Part shown: positions 11,582 to 22,965 of the stretch, piece by piece | Layout of the letters: each line of letters begins with the position of its first letter | How positions within the stretch are numbered: position 1 is the first letter of the stretch | NCBI GenBank assembly: GCA_025200525.1 | Contig: CM045758.1 | Location: forward strand, 4,270,706-4,334,705 | From: Camellia lanceoleosa | Taxonomy: Eukaryota; Streptophyta; Magnoliopsida; Ericales; Theaceae | Length of the DNA: 64,000 nt | Direction: 5' to 3' | Position numbers and translations under genes: made by a program | Notes under the pieces: generated by a model | Told to the model about the DNA's origin: nothing | Databases searched by the model: none | The model's input: only the letters and a program-made list of their open reading frames with translations

Positions 11582-13952
11582 TAAGCCACTACCACAATTC
11601 CATTCTCTCCGGTCTCAACCTTTTGGATGGATTAGATTAAAATAGTTAATAAAATAATATACTTTATCACATTACTCTTTTTAGATTTTTACATATTTTT
11701 TTGATAAAAAATTAAATAACCTACTAATTACGCTGTCATCCTTACTTTCGAATTTTGTATAACAGTGTAATCCTTCTAAACTTTTGTTGATTATTCAAAA
11801 TTATATGACATCATCAATAAGTATCCTTAAATGCCAAAAATTGTCCTTGAATGAATTTGCATTTCATTTCAATTTTTGTGAGATGAAAGTTTGTTTTGCT
11901 AGCTTAACCTAAGCGAGAGGTTTGGTATTTCTCTATTTGGCTGAGTTTTTAAATTTTTTTTTTTTGGTAAAGATTTAAAAAATTAGATTGGTGAAAATAA
12001 TAAACTACTAATTTTTTTTTTATAAATTTTAATCTTTTTAGGTTGAAAATTATTTTAAAAAATTCAAATTTTTTTTTTGTATGTGTTTATTTTTGTCAAA
12101 CTAATTTATAAATTTAAAAAAAAATTACAAATTAAGTTCCAAAAACTCAAACAAATGGAGTTTTTAAACATAAATTAGAATAGTATCTGTCCTGAAGTGT
12201 CATGTTCACAGATCGATTTTAACCGGTTTGGTTTGCGGTTTGGACCCGCCCGCATGTCTGCGGTTTGGGAAAAATTCAACTCGTAACCGCCATGTGCAGG
12301 GTTGCGGTTTAGCCGATAAGATTCGCGATTATGCGGGTGGTTGCAGACGGTTTACGGATTGAAAATTTTCCTTTAAAAATTTATTTTTGGGCCTATTTTT
12401 CCCCATTTTCTAAATATTATTTTGGCCATTTTCTTCTCATTTTCTAAATGTTATTTTGGGTCATAAAATCATTATTTTCGAATGAGAAGGAAATCCTTAA
12501 AAAACTCCAAATATCAATAATTATTTTAGAACAACAATAATTAATGAATTAAAACTTCTAAAATAAAAAACACAACAAAATCAATTTCTAACACAAACAA
12601 AATATTCAAAATCCTAAACTTTTAAATCAAATCATAAACTAACTCAAACACATATATACGTAAATAAATAAAAACAGTTCAATTTATTAGAAACAAAAAA
12701 ATAAAGTATAGGGTTTGTTTGTTTAGGGTTTGGGTAGACAAAATCTATCTACTCATATGGAAGATCAAGATCTACGGTCCATAATTTTTTGAATACATAT
12801 ATATATATATATAAGTGCGGGCAGGTGCGGATGAAACTCGCAACCCGCAACATGATAATATTTCAAATCACATCCGACCCTACTATAGGTTCGAAATCAC
12901 CCGCACATGCGCGGATCGGATCGGATTAGGCTTTTTGGGTTTAATGACCCTATATCCTAGTTTACAAGTATCAAAATGCAAAGTTATAGTATTAAGTGCC
13001 ATTTTTTATTTTATAAGGGCAAACTACAATATTAACAAATTTGCTAGAGGTAAATTGCCATTAACCATGTCTATCACGAAGCTAACCGGTCTGTAGATAT
13101 TATAGTTAATCATGACTATTCTACAACTACAACCACCGATTTACATTTTTTTTTTTTTCTCTTGCTCCCCTTTTTATTATAAACCAGCTGTATGATGATG
13201 CCAATGAGGTCTCTTTTTACCCTACACATGTGTACCCTACACATGTGTACACATGTTTACCCTACACATGTGTATCGGCATGTGTACCCTACACACGCCG
13301 ATACACATGTCTCTTTTTCGTTTTAATATATTTGTTCTGCTTTAACCATACACAAAAAAATGCCATTAACCTAAAGAAAATAAGGAAATTTATGTACTAG
13401 AGTACATATAAAAAAAATACTTATAAATTAATAACAAAGTCGACAAGTATTAAAATACGAAATAATAAATTTTAATTAATCAATAATTAGTTTTTGAAAC
13501 ATTCATAGACAAATAATTTCTCTAAGAAAATAAAATAATGGCCCCGCCCGTACATGCTAGTCACAACAGATTGTGAAGTAATACTTGAGACACATAATTT
13601 AGGTCTTTAAATTTATCTACAATAATGCGACAAGAGAGATAAATCTAACATAATTGAGTATATAACAAATCAAAAATTGATATATGTCTCATATCAATAC
13701 AAATCAAATTGTAGAAGATTGTTTGTAGGTGTTAAACATTTTTCAAAACACATGGTCACAAAAATGTCCCCACCACATAACATTTATTACTTTTTAAACT
13801 TATTTGAAAATTTGAAAATTCTATTATTTTTTATGTAGATCGCTGTTTTTATAAAATTTATATTTTCAAATCGGTTCATCAAGACTTATAGCACAAGATC
13901 TATGATGAATATAAAATTTTTACCACTTTTTTTTTGGTGACTTTCCAGTTAA
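11582..13952. other. Intergenic, includes a CGGTTTGCGG/CCCGCA-rich TE remnant
   Basis: No gene was seen. At 12,200-12,360 and 12,815-12,925 there are GC-rich motifs (GCGGTTTGG, ACCCGCCCGCA, GATCGGATCGGATT) typical of decayed plant hAT-type elements. No termini or target duplication could be assigned. The segment is shared with copy B and, inverted, with copy C. Confidence 0.5.
13266..13310. repeat. Near-perfect 21-bp-arm hairpin, only in copy A
   Basis: Arms 13,266-13,286 and 13,290-13,310 (core TGTGTATCGGC) pair at 20 of 21 positions around the loop CCC. The preceding 60 bases are reiterations of TACCCTACACATGTG. Copies B and C have a short unique sequence instead. Confidence 0.85.
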
Positions 13953-16360
13953 ATGAAATTTCAATTTGCTAAGTTAGTGAAATTTCTAGTATTTGCAAAC
14001 ATAAAATTTTTAAGTTAAGGCTTTTAAGCCCTAGTTAAAAACACAGAATTTTGGAAAAAAATTCCATTAACCTACAATCTCAAAGAAATTGACGAAATTT
14101 CACAGGTCTACAATCTCTCTCTACGAGTAGAAAAGGATTTAGGGATAATGGAGTCAAGTACAGTCAATCAAAGCACATAAATTTTTTAAATTTTGAAATA
14201 ATTGGGTATGTTTTCTTTTTAAAAATCGTAATTTATGGAATAATTAGAATTTTATTGTTATGATTAAATAAGAGTTTAACCAATAGAATATTTTTTATTA
14301 TTTAAAAATCAAAAATTCATAAAATTTAGTTTGAAGGTTTAGAGCTCCATCAAGTCTTGTCGTTAAAAAGACCATTTTCCTTATATATATATATAGAGAG
14401 AGAGAGATAGATTATGGAATAATTAGAGTTTTTTTTATGATTATAATTAGATTTTAGTAAATTGCTTCCATATTAGTAGCATACAAATTTAAATTTTAAA
14501 ATAATTGAGCATACTTTCTTTTTAGAAGTCGTAATTTATGGAATAATTAGAGTTTAATTGTTATGGTTAAATTAGCGTTAACCAATAGATTTTTTTAAAA
14601 ATAAAAATAATTAGATTTTAGTGAATTGCTTCTATATATAATAGCACATAAATTTAAATTTTGAAATAATTGAGCATACTTTCCTTTTAAACATTGCAAT
14701 TTATGGAATAATTAGAGTTTTATTATTATCATTAAATAAGAGTTTAACCAATAGAATGTTTTTTATTATTTAAAAATCATAAAATTCAGTTTGAGGGTTT
14801 AGAGCTCCCATAAGCTTTGTTATTAGAAAGATCCTTTTCCTTATATATATAGATTGTTTATCATATTTAATGACACATACTTTTAAATCTTGAAATAGAA
14901 AAATATATGTATATATATTTAAAAATCATAAATTATGGAATAATTAGAGTTTTTTATGATTATAATTAGATTTTAGTGAATTGCTTCCATATTAGTGGCA
15001 TACAAATTTAAAATTTAAAATAATTGAGCATACTTCCTTTTAGAAGTCATAATTTATGTAACAATTAGAGTTTAATTGTTATGGTTAAATTAGAGTTAAT
15101 CAATAGACTTTTTTAAAAATAAAAAATAATTAGATTTTAGTGAATTGCTTCCATATATAGTAGCACACAAATTTAAATTTTGAAATAGTTGAACATACTT
15201 TCCTTTTAAAAATCGTAATTTATAAAATAATTAGAGTTTTATTGTTATCATTAAATAAGAGTTTAACCAATAGAATGTTATTTATTATTTAAAAATAAAA
15301 AAATCATAAAATTTAGTTTGAGGGTTTAGAGCTCTCACGAGCTTTGTCATTAGAAAGATCATTTTCCTTATATATATAGATTGTTTATCATATTTAAGAC
15401 ACATACTTTTAAAACTTGAAATAGAAAAATATATGTATATATATATATTTAAAAATAATAAATTATGGAATAATTAGAGTTTTTTTATGATTATAAATAG
15501 ATTTTAGTGAATTGCTTCTATATTAGGGGCACACAAATTTAAATTTTAAAATAATTGAGCATACTTTCCTTCTAGAAGTCGTAATTTGTGGAATAATTAG
15601 AGTTTAATTGTAACGACTAAATTAGAGTTAACCAATAGACTTTTTTAAAAATAAAAAATAATTAGATTTTAGTGAATTACTTTCATATATAGTGTCACAC
15701 AAATTTAAATTTTGAAATAGTTGAGCATACTTTCTTTTTAAAAATCATAATTTATGAAATAATTAGAGTTTTATTGTTATAATTAAATAAGAATTTAACC
15801 AATAGAATGTTTTTTTATTATTTAAAAATCAAAAAAAAATAATTTGAGGGTTTAGAACTCTCACAAGCTTTATTATTAGAAAAACCATTTTCTTTTTATA
15901 TATATAGTCTATAGATTTCAATTTGCTAAGTTAGGCCTCGTTTGGGAATGAGCTAATTTAGTAACTTTTTGATTATTTCGTTAAAATATGATCTAAAAAA
16001 AACTAGTGTATTTGGGATGACTTTTTAACTTTTTACAAAAAGATGTACAGAAAGTAGAGAAAAAAGAGAATCTTTGACTTTTTAGTATGACTTATTGATT
16101 TTTTGACTTTTTTAATAACTTTTTAACTTTTGACTAAACCGGTCTATTATCAAACGAGGCCTTAGTGAAATTTCTATTATTTGCAAACATAAATTTTTTA
16201 AATTAAGGCTTTTAAGCTCTAGTTAAAAACACAGAGTTTTGAAAAATTTCATTAACCTACAATCTCGGAGAAATTGACCAAATTTCACAAGTCTACAATC
16301 ACTCTCTACGAGTTAAAAAGGATATAGGGACAATGGAGTCAAGGAAAGTCAATCAATCTT
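13953..16360. repeat. Tandem array flanked by a duplicated ~220-bp block
   Basis: The blocks 13,953-14,175 and 15,913-16,360 share TTTCAATTTGCTAAGTTAG and ACAATCTC(T/A)CTCTACGAGT and enclose an AT-rich array (14,176-15,905). The array has a ~528-bp higher-order period: CCTTATATATATA falls near 14,837, 15,366 and 15,893, with a shorter step from 14,379. Each unit includes sub-repeats of about 170 bp marked by AATAATTGAGCATACTTTC and GGAATAATTAGAGTTT. Confidence 0.8.
15934..16161. mobile_element. PIF/Harbinger-type MITE with TTA duplication
   Basis: Termini are GGCCTCGTTTG and CAAACGAGGCC, flanked by TTA (15,931-15,933 and 16,162-16,164). The sister block at about 13,966-13,985 shows the empty site GCTAAGTTAGTGAAATT. 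It is 228 bp and non-coding, with GACTTTTTA motifs shared with remnants near 1,600 and 39,370. Confidence 0.88.
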
Positions 16361-16429
16361 TTTAGGACAATGTTGCCAAATATTCTATCACATTTTAATA
16401 CCTAGTGGACAAATAATAAAAACATTCTA

Positions 16430-16527
16430 ATTATTTTACAACTAGGGTTTTGGGGACCGTGTCTATATAAGTGACTCTAATTCTGTCTCTCATTCGCGCT
16501 CACTCACTCTGTCTCACTCTCGAATTT

Positions 16528-16570
<43 letters not shown>

Positions 16571-16583
16571 GACTACATCATTC
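16430..16583 (+). promoter_or_regulatory. Putative promoter and (CT)n 5' leader
   Basis: CTATATAAG at about 16,462 fits a TATA box. Upstream, ACTAGGGTTTTGGGG (16,441-16,455) contains an inverted telo-box-like AACCCTA. A pyrimidine-rich leader with (CT)n at 16,532-16,566 leads to ATG at 16,584. Such CT leaders are common in plant 5' UTRs. The arrangement supports a real transcription unit, but this is inferred only. Confidence 0.5.
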
Positions 16584-16913
16584 ATGGCTAGGAGAAGCCA
16601 ATTGGCAGCTGCTTTCCGAATGCTTTTCAATACTGAAAAGCGTGTTTTCGGCATAGGTTTCTGATTGATTTACGTTATTTCAAGAAGAAAAAAGTAGACT
16701 GTTTGTTTTATTTTTTTAATAGAATTTTGTGATTTTTTATATTTTGTAGGTGTGCCTACTTTGTCAGACAAAATGACGATGTTACTTCACGGAGAAAAAG
16801 GCCTAGTGAAAAAAGAGAAGTTAAGGAAAAAATGGGAGTTTTTTGAGAAGAGGTATTTTGAGGCATACACGAAGGCGAAGGTGGCCTCGGAGCGCCATGA
16901 TCAACCAAATATG

Positions 16914-17451
16914 TGTGGGACATCACCCATGTGAGGGGTGATGGCCAACTCACCAAAGGGATATCACCCATGTGAGCAAAGCACCAACATGCTGGCCATG
17001 AGGAACATGCTGCAAAACATGTTAGGAAGCCAACAACAAAGTCTCTTTGGCCATGTGAATGGGAGTTGGCACAAGTTGGCCATGTGTTGGCTAGCCCTCC
17101 TCTCCTCCATTGTATGTGTATATATAGTGAGGTAGAGTGGAGAGAAATGAGAGAGACAAGAGAGCCAAGAAAGAGCAACATATCAGAGAGTGTGAGATGT
17201 GAGACGGAGAGACCGTCTCCCTCGGTGTGAGCGAGGGAGACGGGAGAGTGGGTGAGTGAGGAGAGTGTGAGCTCCTCCTCTAATTTAATCTTTCTGTAAT
17301 CTCCAAATTGGTATAGTGAAAACCGGCTACTCTCCCGTGGACGTAGGCATTGAGGCCGAACCACGTAAAATATTGTCTCCTTGAGTGTGGGTGTGTTTTT
17401 CTGCTTGGTTTAATTTCTACAAGGTCTTGGGCGGGATCCCGGATCCCAACA
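16914..17451 (+). repeat. 5' LTR of the non-coding retrotransposon
   Basis: Starts TGTGGGACATCACC and ends GGATCCCAACA. Contains GTATATATAG (about 17,107), a possible TATA box. An open frame on the minus strand over each LTR (about 200 and 176 residues) has no domain-like features. Confidence 0.93.
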
Positions 17452-17453
17452 AT

Positions 17454-17466
17454 TGGTATCAGAGCC
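17454..17466 (+). other. Primer binding site (tRNA-iMet type)
   Basis: TGGTATCAGAGCC, complementary to the 3' end of plant initiator methionine tRNA, lies two bases after the 5' LTR. This fixes the element on the plus strand. Confidence 0.92.
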
Positions 17467-19101
17467 ATTTGGAGTCCGTTTTTGGCGATCCAATAGTGGT
17501 TTCCAACTATTTGGAGTATTCCGGACACATCCGTACGGTCAGATTTTGGAGACGGAGTTTCTATAAAAAGAAGGTAGATTAAAGGGACGGACGACATCAG
17601 GTGCAATGGACGGAATTTTCTGTTGGTACACGGAATATTTCCTGAACTTCTGAAAATTGCAATTTGGCCCAAAATTTTCAGAAAAATTGTGGTGTGGCCC
17701 AACTTTCGGGGATATTTTTCAGTGAGGTCCCCGGAAATGCAGCGAAGGTTGGTCCTAGCTAATCGGACCGTTCCGGACGCAACCGCGAGGTCAGAATGGT
17801 GAAATTCTGAACGGTTTTTTAAAGATTGTTAAAACATGGGAGTTTGTCATCTTTAATACTCGAAGGGAGGTTGCCGGATATTGTGGAACACTGCGGATTC
17901 ACTGAAGAGGTTAGAATGGACAGATTCTGACCAGATTGGACAACCAGATACAACTCGAGATAGATCATTGAAGACCAGAGGAGATCAGGCTTGATCAAAT
18001 TGCAGATCGAGGGAGATCAAGATTGGCCAGGGGTGATCAGAGGATTGCAGAAATGATTATCTCCGGAGTTCGTCAGAGGATCTGGTTTAATCAGAAGAGA
18101 AGACCATTCATCGAGGGACAGATGATTTGGCACCCGCCTGTGCTCGTGGAAATTCTGTGGGTCGTTGGAGCTCAGATATCTGAGTAAGCATCTGGTGGTA
18201 CGTGGACTCAGAGAACAATAGTTGCACAGGAGCATACTAAGCGCAGGAGCACAAATGTAGACGTCAAGAGTGTAAGGGCATGCAAAGGTCGCATGAGGCG
18301 CAAGAGGAGCGCAAGAAGGGTTGTTGAAAGTTCACAGGAACTTCTAGACAGAGAAATTGAGACAAACGCAAGAGTGCGCGCTAACGAGTGGCAAGTCTTT
18401 TTTCTTCTATGGTGGTTTCTTCCATGGCAGCGGAGGATAGAGTTGATGCGGATCTCTCAGGTGAGCTCGACGCAGGGAGACCAGAAGCCATGGGTGCGGG
18501 CACTATGCAGGGAATTGCATAACTGATGATGCTTTGACAGATGGAGCTACTGTCAACCATCAATCTACTGGACAGCACATCAAGGATTGCACAGGCACAA
18601 ACAACGAGCGTATGGAAACGCTAGGAGGTTGTTCAGCAGTGTAGAAGGCAAAGGCCGATAGTTCAGAGGAAAAGCTCCGAGCAAAGAAGACAGAGGACGT
18701 TGATGGGATAAAAGACGAGGTTTCTATTGCTCCAATGACTGGTCCTGCAAGGTAATGCATAACAGTCAATGGCATCCCAGCAAGGGGTGCAGGACATCCA
18801 ATTAGGGGGTGTCAGATATCTTGGTTACGCCAGTTCAAGCATAGTAAGTGTAGGCATCCGAGACAGAAGCGTAGAAGAGATCTGGGGGAGATAGGAGCAG
18901 AGGCTTTCTCCAAATCAGAGTGGTATGAGTTGAATTGAGGATGTAGGATTCCCTCATTCTCTTGTATCTCTGCTGTGTTATCTTTAGCTTCAGGGGGTGC
19001 AAACATCTCAGTGAGGAGAAGCTAACTATGCTGAAATTTGGGCGTGACAAGATTAACAGCATGTGTGCCGTGGATCACCTCACATGGGTTGAGGGGTGAT
19101 T

Positions 19102-19641
19102 TGTGGGACATCACCCATGTGAGGGGTGATGGCCAACTCACCAAAGGGATATCACCCATGTGAGCAAAGCACCAACATGCTGGCCATGAGGAACATGCTG
19201 CAAAACATGTTAGGAAGCCAACAACAAAGTCTCTTTGGCCATGTGAATGGGAGTTGGCACAAGCTGGCCATGTGTTGGCCAGCCCTCCTCTCCTCCATTG
19301 TATGTGTATATATGGTGAGGTAGAGTGGAGAGAAATGAGAGAGACAAGAGAGCCAAGGAAGAGTAACATATCAGAGAGTGTGAGATGTGAGACGGAGAGA
19401 CCGTCTCCCTCGGTGTGAGCGAGGGAGACGGGAGAGTGGGTGAGTGAGGAGAGTGCGAGCTCCTCCTCTAATTTAATCTTTCTGTAATCTCCAAATTGGT
19501 ATAGTGAAAACCGGCTACTCTCCCGTGGACGTAAGCATTGAGGCCGAACCACGTAAAATATTGTGTCTCCTTGAGTGTGAGTGTGTTTTTCTGCTTGGTT
19601 TAATTTCTACAAGGTCTTGGGCGGGATCCCGGATCCCAACA
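19102..19641 (+). repeat. 3' LTR of the non-coding retrotransposon
   Basis: Matches the 5' LTR except for eight transitions and an extra GT. It is preceded by the purine-rich GGGTTGAGGGGTGAT, a likely polypurine tract. Confidence 0.92.
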
Positions 19642-20341
19642 ATATGGGTATGTTTTGCATTTTATATTGTTTTTAGCTTCTTTCTTTCTTTCTTTTTTGG
19701 TTTTATTTGAAAATTTCTAACTGTTTTGTTTAATTGGTAGGAATGGAAATTTTGTCCAAATTTTTATTAATTCAGGGTGCCTTAGAATCACTTCTGAAGG
19801 GCATGACTGGACTCGATGCGAAAAAACAAAAAGCGGACGTGTAAGAAATCTTGGAAAAGGTGACGAATCATGATGCTGATTTGAAAATTTTGAATAAGAT
19901 GGTAAAGGCCATATTAACTAACATGAATATTCCTATTCCCCCCCTTGTTGCGTCGGCTGGTTCACCACCACCACCACCACCACCACCGGACTCTAATGGT
20001 GAAGGAGGTAACGGTGGAGGAGCATCAGCTGGTTCACCACCACCACCACCATCACCTCCACCGGTTTCTAATGATGGAGGAGATAACGGTGGTGGTGATG
20101 ATTTTTTTTTTTTAGAGAGGATGGTGGTGATGATTAGATATAGTAAGATTGATTTAAGTTTTATTGTGAGTGAGATTTTAGGATTTTTGGTAAGTTTGTT
20201 TTGAATGTGTTTCTTTTTTCTTTTTTTCTATTTTATTTTTTGTTTCGATTAAGGGTTTCTGGTAAGCTTGTTTTGAGTGTGTTTCTTTTTTCTTTTCTTT
20301 TTTTTTCTGTTTTATTTTTTGTTTCTGTGTGGGTGGTTTTC

Positions 20342-21092
20342 TGATCACACTGCCCACCTTAATAATTCAGCTGTAGAACACAGGCAGAATAGATGGCACA
20401 AATAATAACACAAAGAATTTAACGTGGTTCGGCAAAATTGCCTACGTCCACGGGTGGCAGATTTACTATATTGAATAAACAGTAAAAATTACAATTAACT
20501 CTCTGTAATTCTCTCTCTCCTTGTTCTCTAAGCTCGTAATTGTAAATATTACAATTAGCTTGTTCTCCTTTTTGTTTCCCCCTCCTTTCTTCTTCTCAAC
20601 CTCTCCATATATACACTAGAAAAGTTGATGTTATGGCCATCAACTTTTGAGCTGGCTTGCCAGCCCATTGTTGCGCTTTTAGCAGCTTTCCAGACAAAAG
20701 TTTTCATTACTTCACATGGCTTCTCGTGGCCTCATGGCCAACTCACATGGCCTCATGGCCAGCTAATTGGTGAGGTGTTGGCCTCAAGGCTTTCTTCACA
20801 TGGCTGGACATCCATCTGACCAATATAATATTACCATATTATATAGGCAGGTATGGCCGATCTAACAGTTACCTCGGCTCAACTCTTCTGCGGGTAGCTC
20901 GGCCTTTGCATGTTAAGCCGAGGTAGGAGAAAGGAGAGGCCGTTATCCGCTTATTCCGGATTAAGATATCTTCGGAGATAACCTCGGCAAATCTTAAATT
21001 ACCTCAGCAAAACTTACCGCGACACGTGGCACCTCGGCTGACACGTCGGCATCACCTTGCCACGTGTTGATACTCAGAAATATAACCCCACA
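20342..21092 (-). mobile_element. Probable solo LTR (copia-like)
   Basis: Bounded by TG (TGATCACACTGCCC) and CA (AACCCCACA). Flanks are TTTTC and GTTTC, a possible 5-bp duplication with one mismatch. ATTTAACGTGGTTCGGC near 20,418 is typical of plant copia LTRs read on the minus strand. No internal region or second LTR is adjacent. It lies just downstream of the broken gene and may sit in one of its introns. Confidence 0.6.
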
Positions 21093-21308
21093 GTTTCGAT
21101 GGATGCTGTGCTGGTGAAAACGAAGATGCTTTTATTTGCAACAGAAGACTTTCAGTAATGGTGTGTTTCTATTTTTATTTTTATTTTTCTTCTTTTGAAT
21201 GTATTACTTTCTTAGTATGGCACACTTTTAAATTTTAAAATTTTGGCAGCTATTCCCTTTGCAATATTAGTTATTTTCCTTTTTTGCATGTATAATAAAT
21301 GACGTGGC

Positions 21309-21737
21309 TTCACCTTGTTTGGTTCTAATATTTTAACTCAAATTTTAAAAATTCTGTTTTTTTATTTTTAGTGATTTTTTTTTTTAATATCTTAAGCAAT
21401 TGTTTTTACTTTTTAGATGCGTTTAACTTAGATGTGCCTAGTTAAAAATTAAAAAAAATAAAAAATATTTTAAAAAATCAATAAATACACAATAATACAA
21501 AAAATGTAGTGAATTTTTTTTATATTTTTGGTGTTTAGCGAATTTTTAAAGATTTTTTCCATAAATATTATACTTTTAAATGTATTTATGTTAAATGTAT
21601 TTAAAAATTAAAAAATGTTGCTTCAAATATTATAAAAAAATAGTAAAAAAAAAAAAAGCAAAACAAAACAAAAAATAAAAAAATCAATTTCTTAAAATCA
21701 GAATTCAAAATTCTAAAACCAAACCAAACAAGGTGAA
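21309..21737. mobile_element. MITE-like foldback, TTCACCTTGTTTGG ends
   Basis: A 14-bp perfect inverted terminus (TTCACCTTGTTTGG and CCAAACAAGGTGAA) encloses AT-rich sequence related to the block at 68-475. No clear target duplication. Confidence 0.55.
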
Positions 21738-22806
21738 TCACCCAGACACATACTTATATCCGAAAATCATACCCAGTCCAAGTAACGTACATGGGCCAGT
21801 TCAGTCTTGAACGAGGTGTATCACCCTTACCCAGTCTAAGTAACATACTTCTGCAAATCCGTCATTTGATTTAAATTTACTTCAAATATTAAAGAACAAT
21901 GTTAATTTCATTCCTAAAAATCGCATCACATGGCGTGGGCTTCATCGAAGCTAGGAGCACACAATGTTGGTAATGTAATGTAGACAAATAATTAAAGGTC
22001 GAACATAAACAAAACATGAAGGATTAAACATTTGAAAACATTAATGCCAAAAAGCTATTACAACATCATATTAAGTTAATAAAATGAAAAATTTTACTAT
22101 ACACATCACTTAAAATTGGATGCATTCTTAGTTGTGTTATTTTTTTTTAGGTATGATTAATTTTCTTTTTAATTATGACATTATTTTAATTACAACTTGT
22201 GAGATCTTTGATTGTACCTTATGTGATATTTGATTATAATTTTTATTTTTTGTTTTAATTATAACTCAAAAAATATGAAATTAAAAAAATAAAAAAAAAT
22301 TACATATTCATAAAAGAATACAATTTTAATTGTTGATATTTATATAATTTTTTATTGATTTATAATTTGTTTTTCTAAAATTATACTGATTTAATATTTC
22401 TCAAAAAATCTCATTATTATTATAATTTTTAATTTACGTTTTTAAAAAAATAAATTACACTCTTTTTTTCCCCCTTCAAAAATAAACGGAATGCATTATC
22501 ATGATGAGTTTGGGTTCATATGTTGATATCATGATATGTTGTTGTGGGCTAAGCTAGGCGACAAAGCCACTAACACACTATTTACAAAGTGACTTTGAGA
22601 TCTATTTCTTATTTTGGTTTAATTGAGTGCCATTCAGTATTACTCGAGAACATTAAAACTTTATTAATTTACGTTTTGAAACATACATTTTAAAATATAA
22701 TACATTTTTATTTTAAATTTGAGAATTTAACGAAAATATCTTATGGAGTGTTTTGGAAAGTTGGTAAAAAATTAACTTTTTTACTTTTTGATTTAATTTT
22801 TTTTAA

Positions 22807-22965
22807 TGTTGTGTTTGGTTGGGAGATTTGAGGAGGGATTTGGAAAGGGAAATGGAAAAGGTAGGTGAAATGTGAATAAAACATACTTATATTTCACCTA
22901 ATTTCACACATTTTTTCTCTTTCCTTTTCTAAATCCTTTCCCAAATTCCCCAACCAAACACAGCG
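22807..22965. mobile_element. Small TIR MITE with TAA duplication
   Basis: The left end is TGTTGTGTTTGGTTGGG and the inverted right end is CGCTGTGTTTGGTTGGG; the inverted repeats extend about 40 bp. TAA flanks it (22,804-22,806 and 22,966-22,968). Tourist-like by size and target. Confidence 0.75.

Larger units (their letters stand above)
1..14431 (+). repeat. Segmental duplication, copy A
   Basis: Bases 1-13,838 correspond line by line to 37,840-49,221 (copy B) in the same orientation. About 13,785-14,431 corresponds to 63,364-64,000 (copy D). Most 60-base lines differ at only a few positions. Large differences are discrete insertions: 2,313-4,298, one extra 138-bp unit near 5,682, and 11,201-11,565 are in A only; 43,807-43,968 is in B only. 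Copy A is contiguous across the point where B is broken by 14 kb, so A probably keeps the older order. The left limit lies outside the window. Confidence 0.95.
16914..19641 (+). mobile_element. Non-coding LTR retrotransposon (LARD/TRIM-like), complete
   Basis: Two 538-540-bp LTRs with TG...CA ends enclose 1,650 bp. The target duplication is ATATG at 16,909-16,913 and 19,642-19,646. A primer site (TGGTATCAGAGCC) for initiator tRNA-Met follows the 5' LTR. The interior contains no gag or pol; only short frames are present. The two LTRs differ by 8 transitions and a 2-bp indel by eye, so insertion is recent relative to the other elements. Movement would need proteins supplied in trans by another element. 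Confidence 0.93.
16584..20204 (+). pseudogene. Unrecognised host gene, interrupted by an LTR retrotransposon
   Basis: A spliced model keeps one frame. Exon 1 is 16,584-16,656 (MARRSQLAAAF...). Intron 1 is 16,657-16,749 (GTTTCT...TTGTAG). Exon 2 is 16,750-16,913 and resumes for one base at 19,647 after the inserted element. Intron 2 is 19,648-19,740 (GTATGT...GGTAG). Exon 3 starts at 19,741. Both introns are 93 bp. The product is short, basic and probably coiled-coil (KKEKLRKKWEFFEKR). A TAA at 19,842-19,844 stops it after about 113 residues, but the frame stays open to 20,204 through a helical segment and two Pro/Gly-rich repeats (AGSPPPPPP). The retrotransposon places a TGA at 16,932-16,934. 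I do not recognise the family. Either the TAA is a nonsense mutation, or splicing uses GTAAG at 19,841. Confidence 0.5.

Noticed and set aside
16756..17702. Minus-strand frames of 202 and 140 residues over the 5' LTR and primer region
   Set aside because: They lie antisense in an LTR, recur over the 3' LTR, and have no domain-like features.
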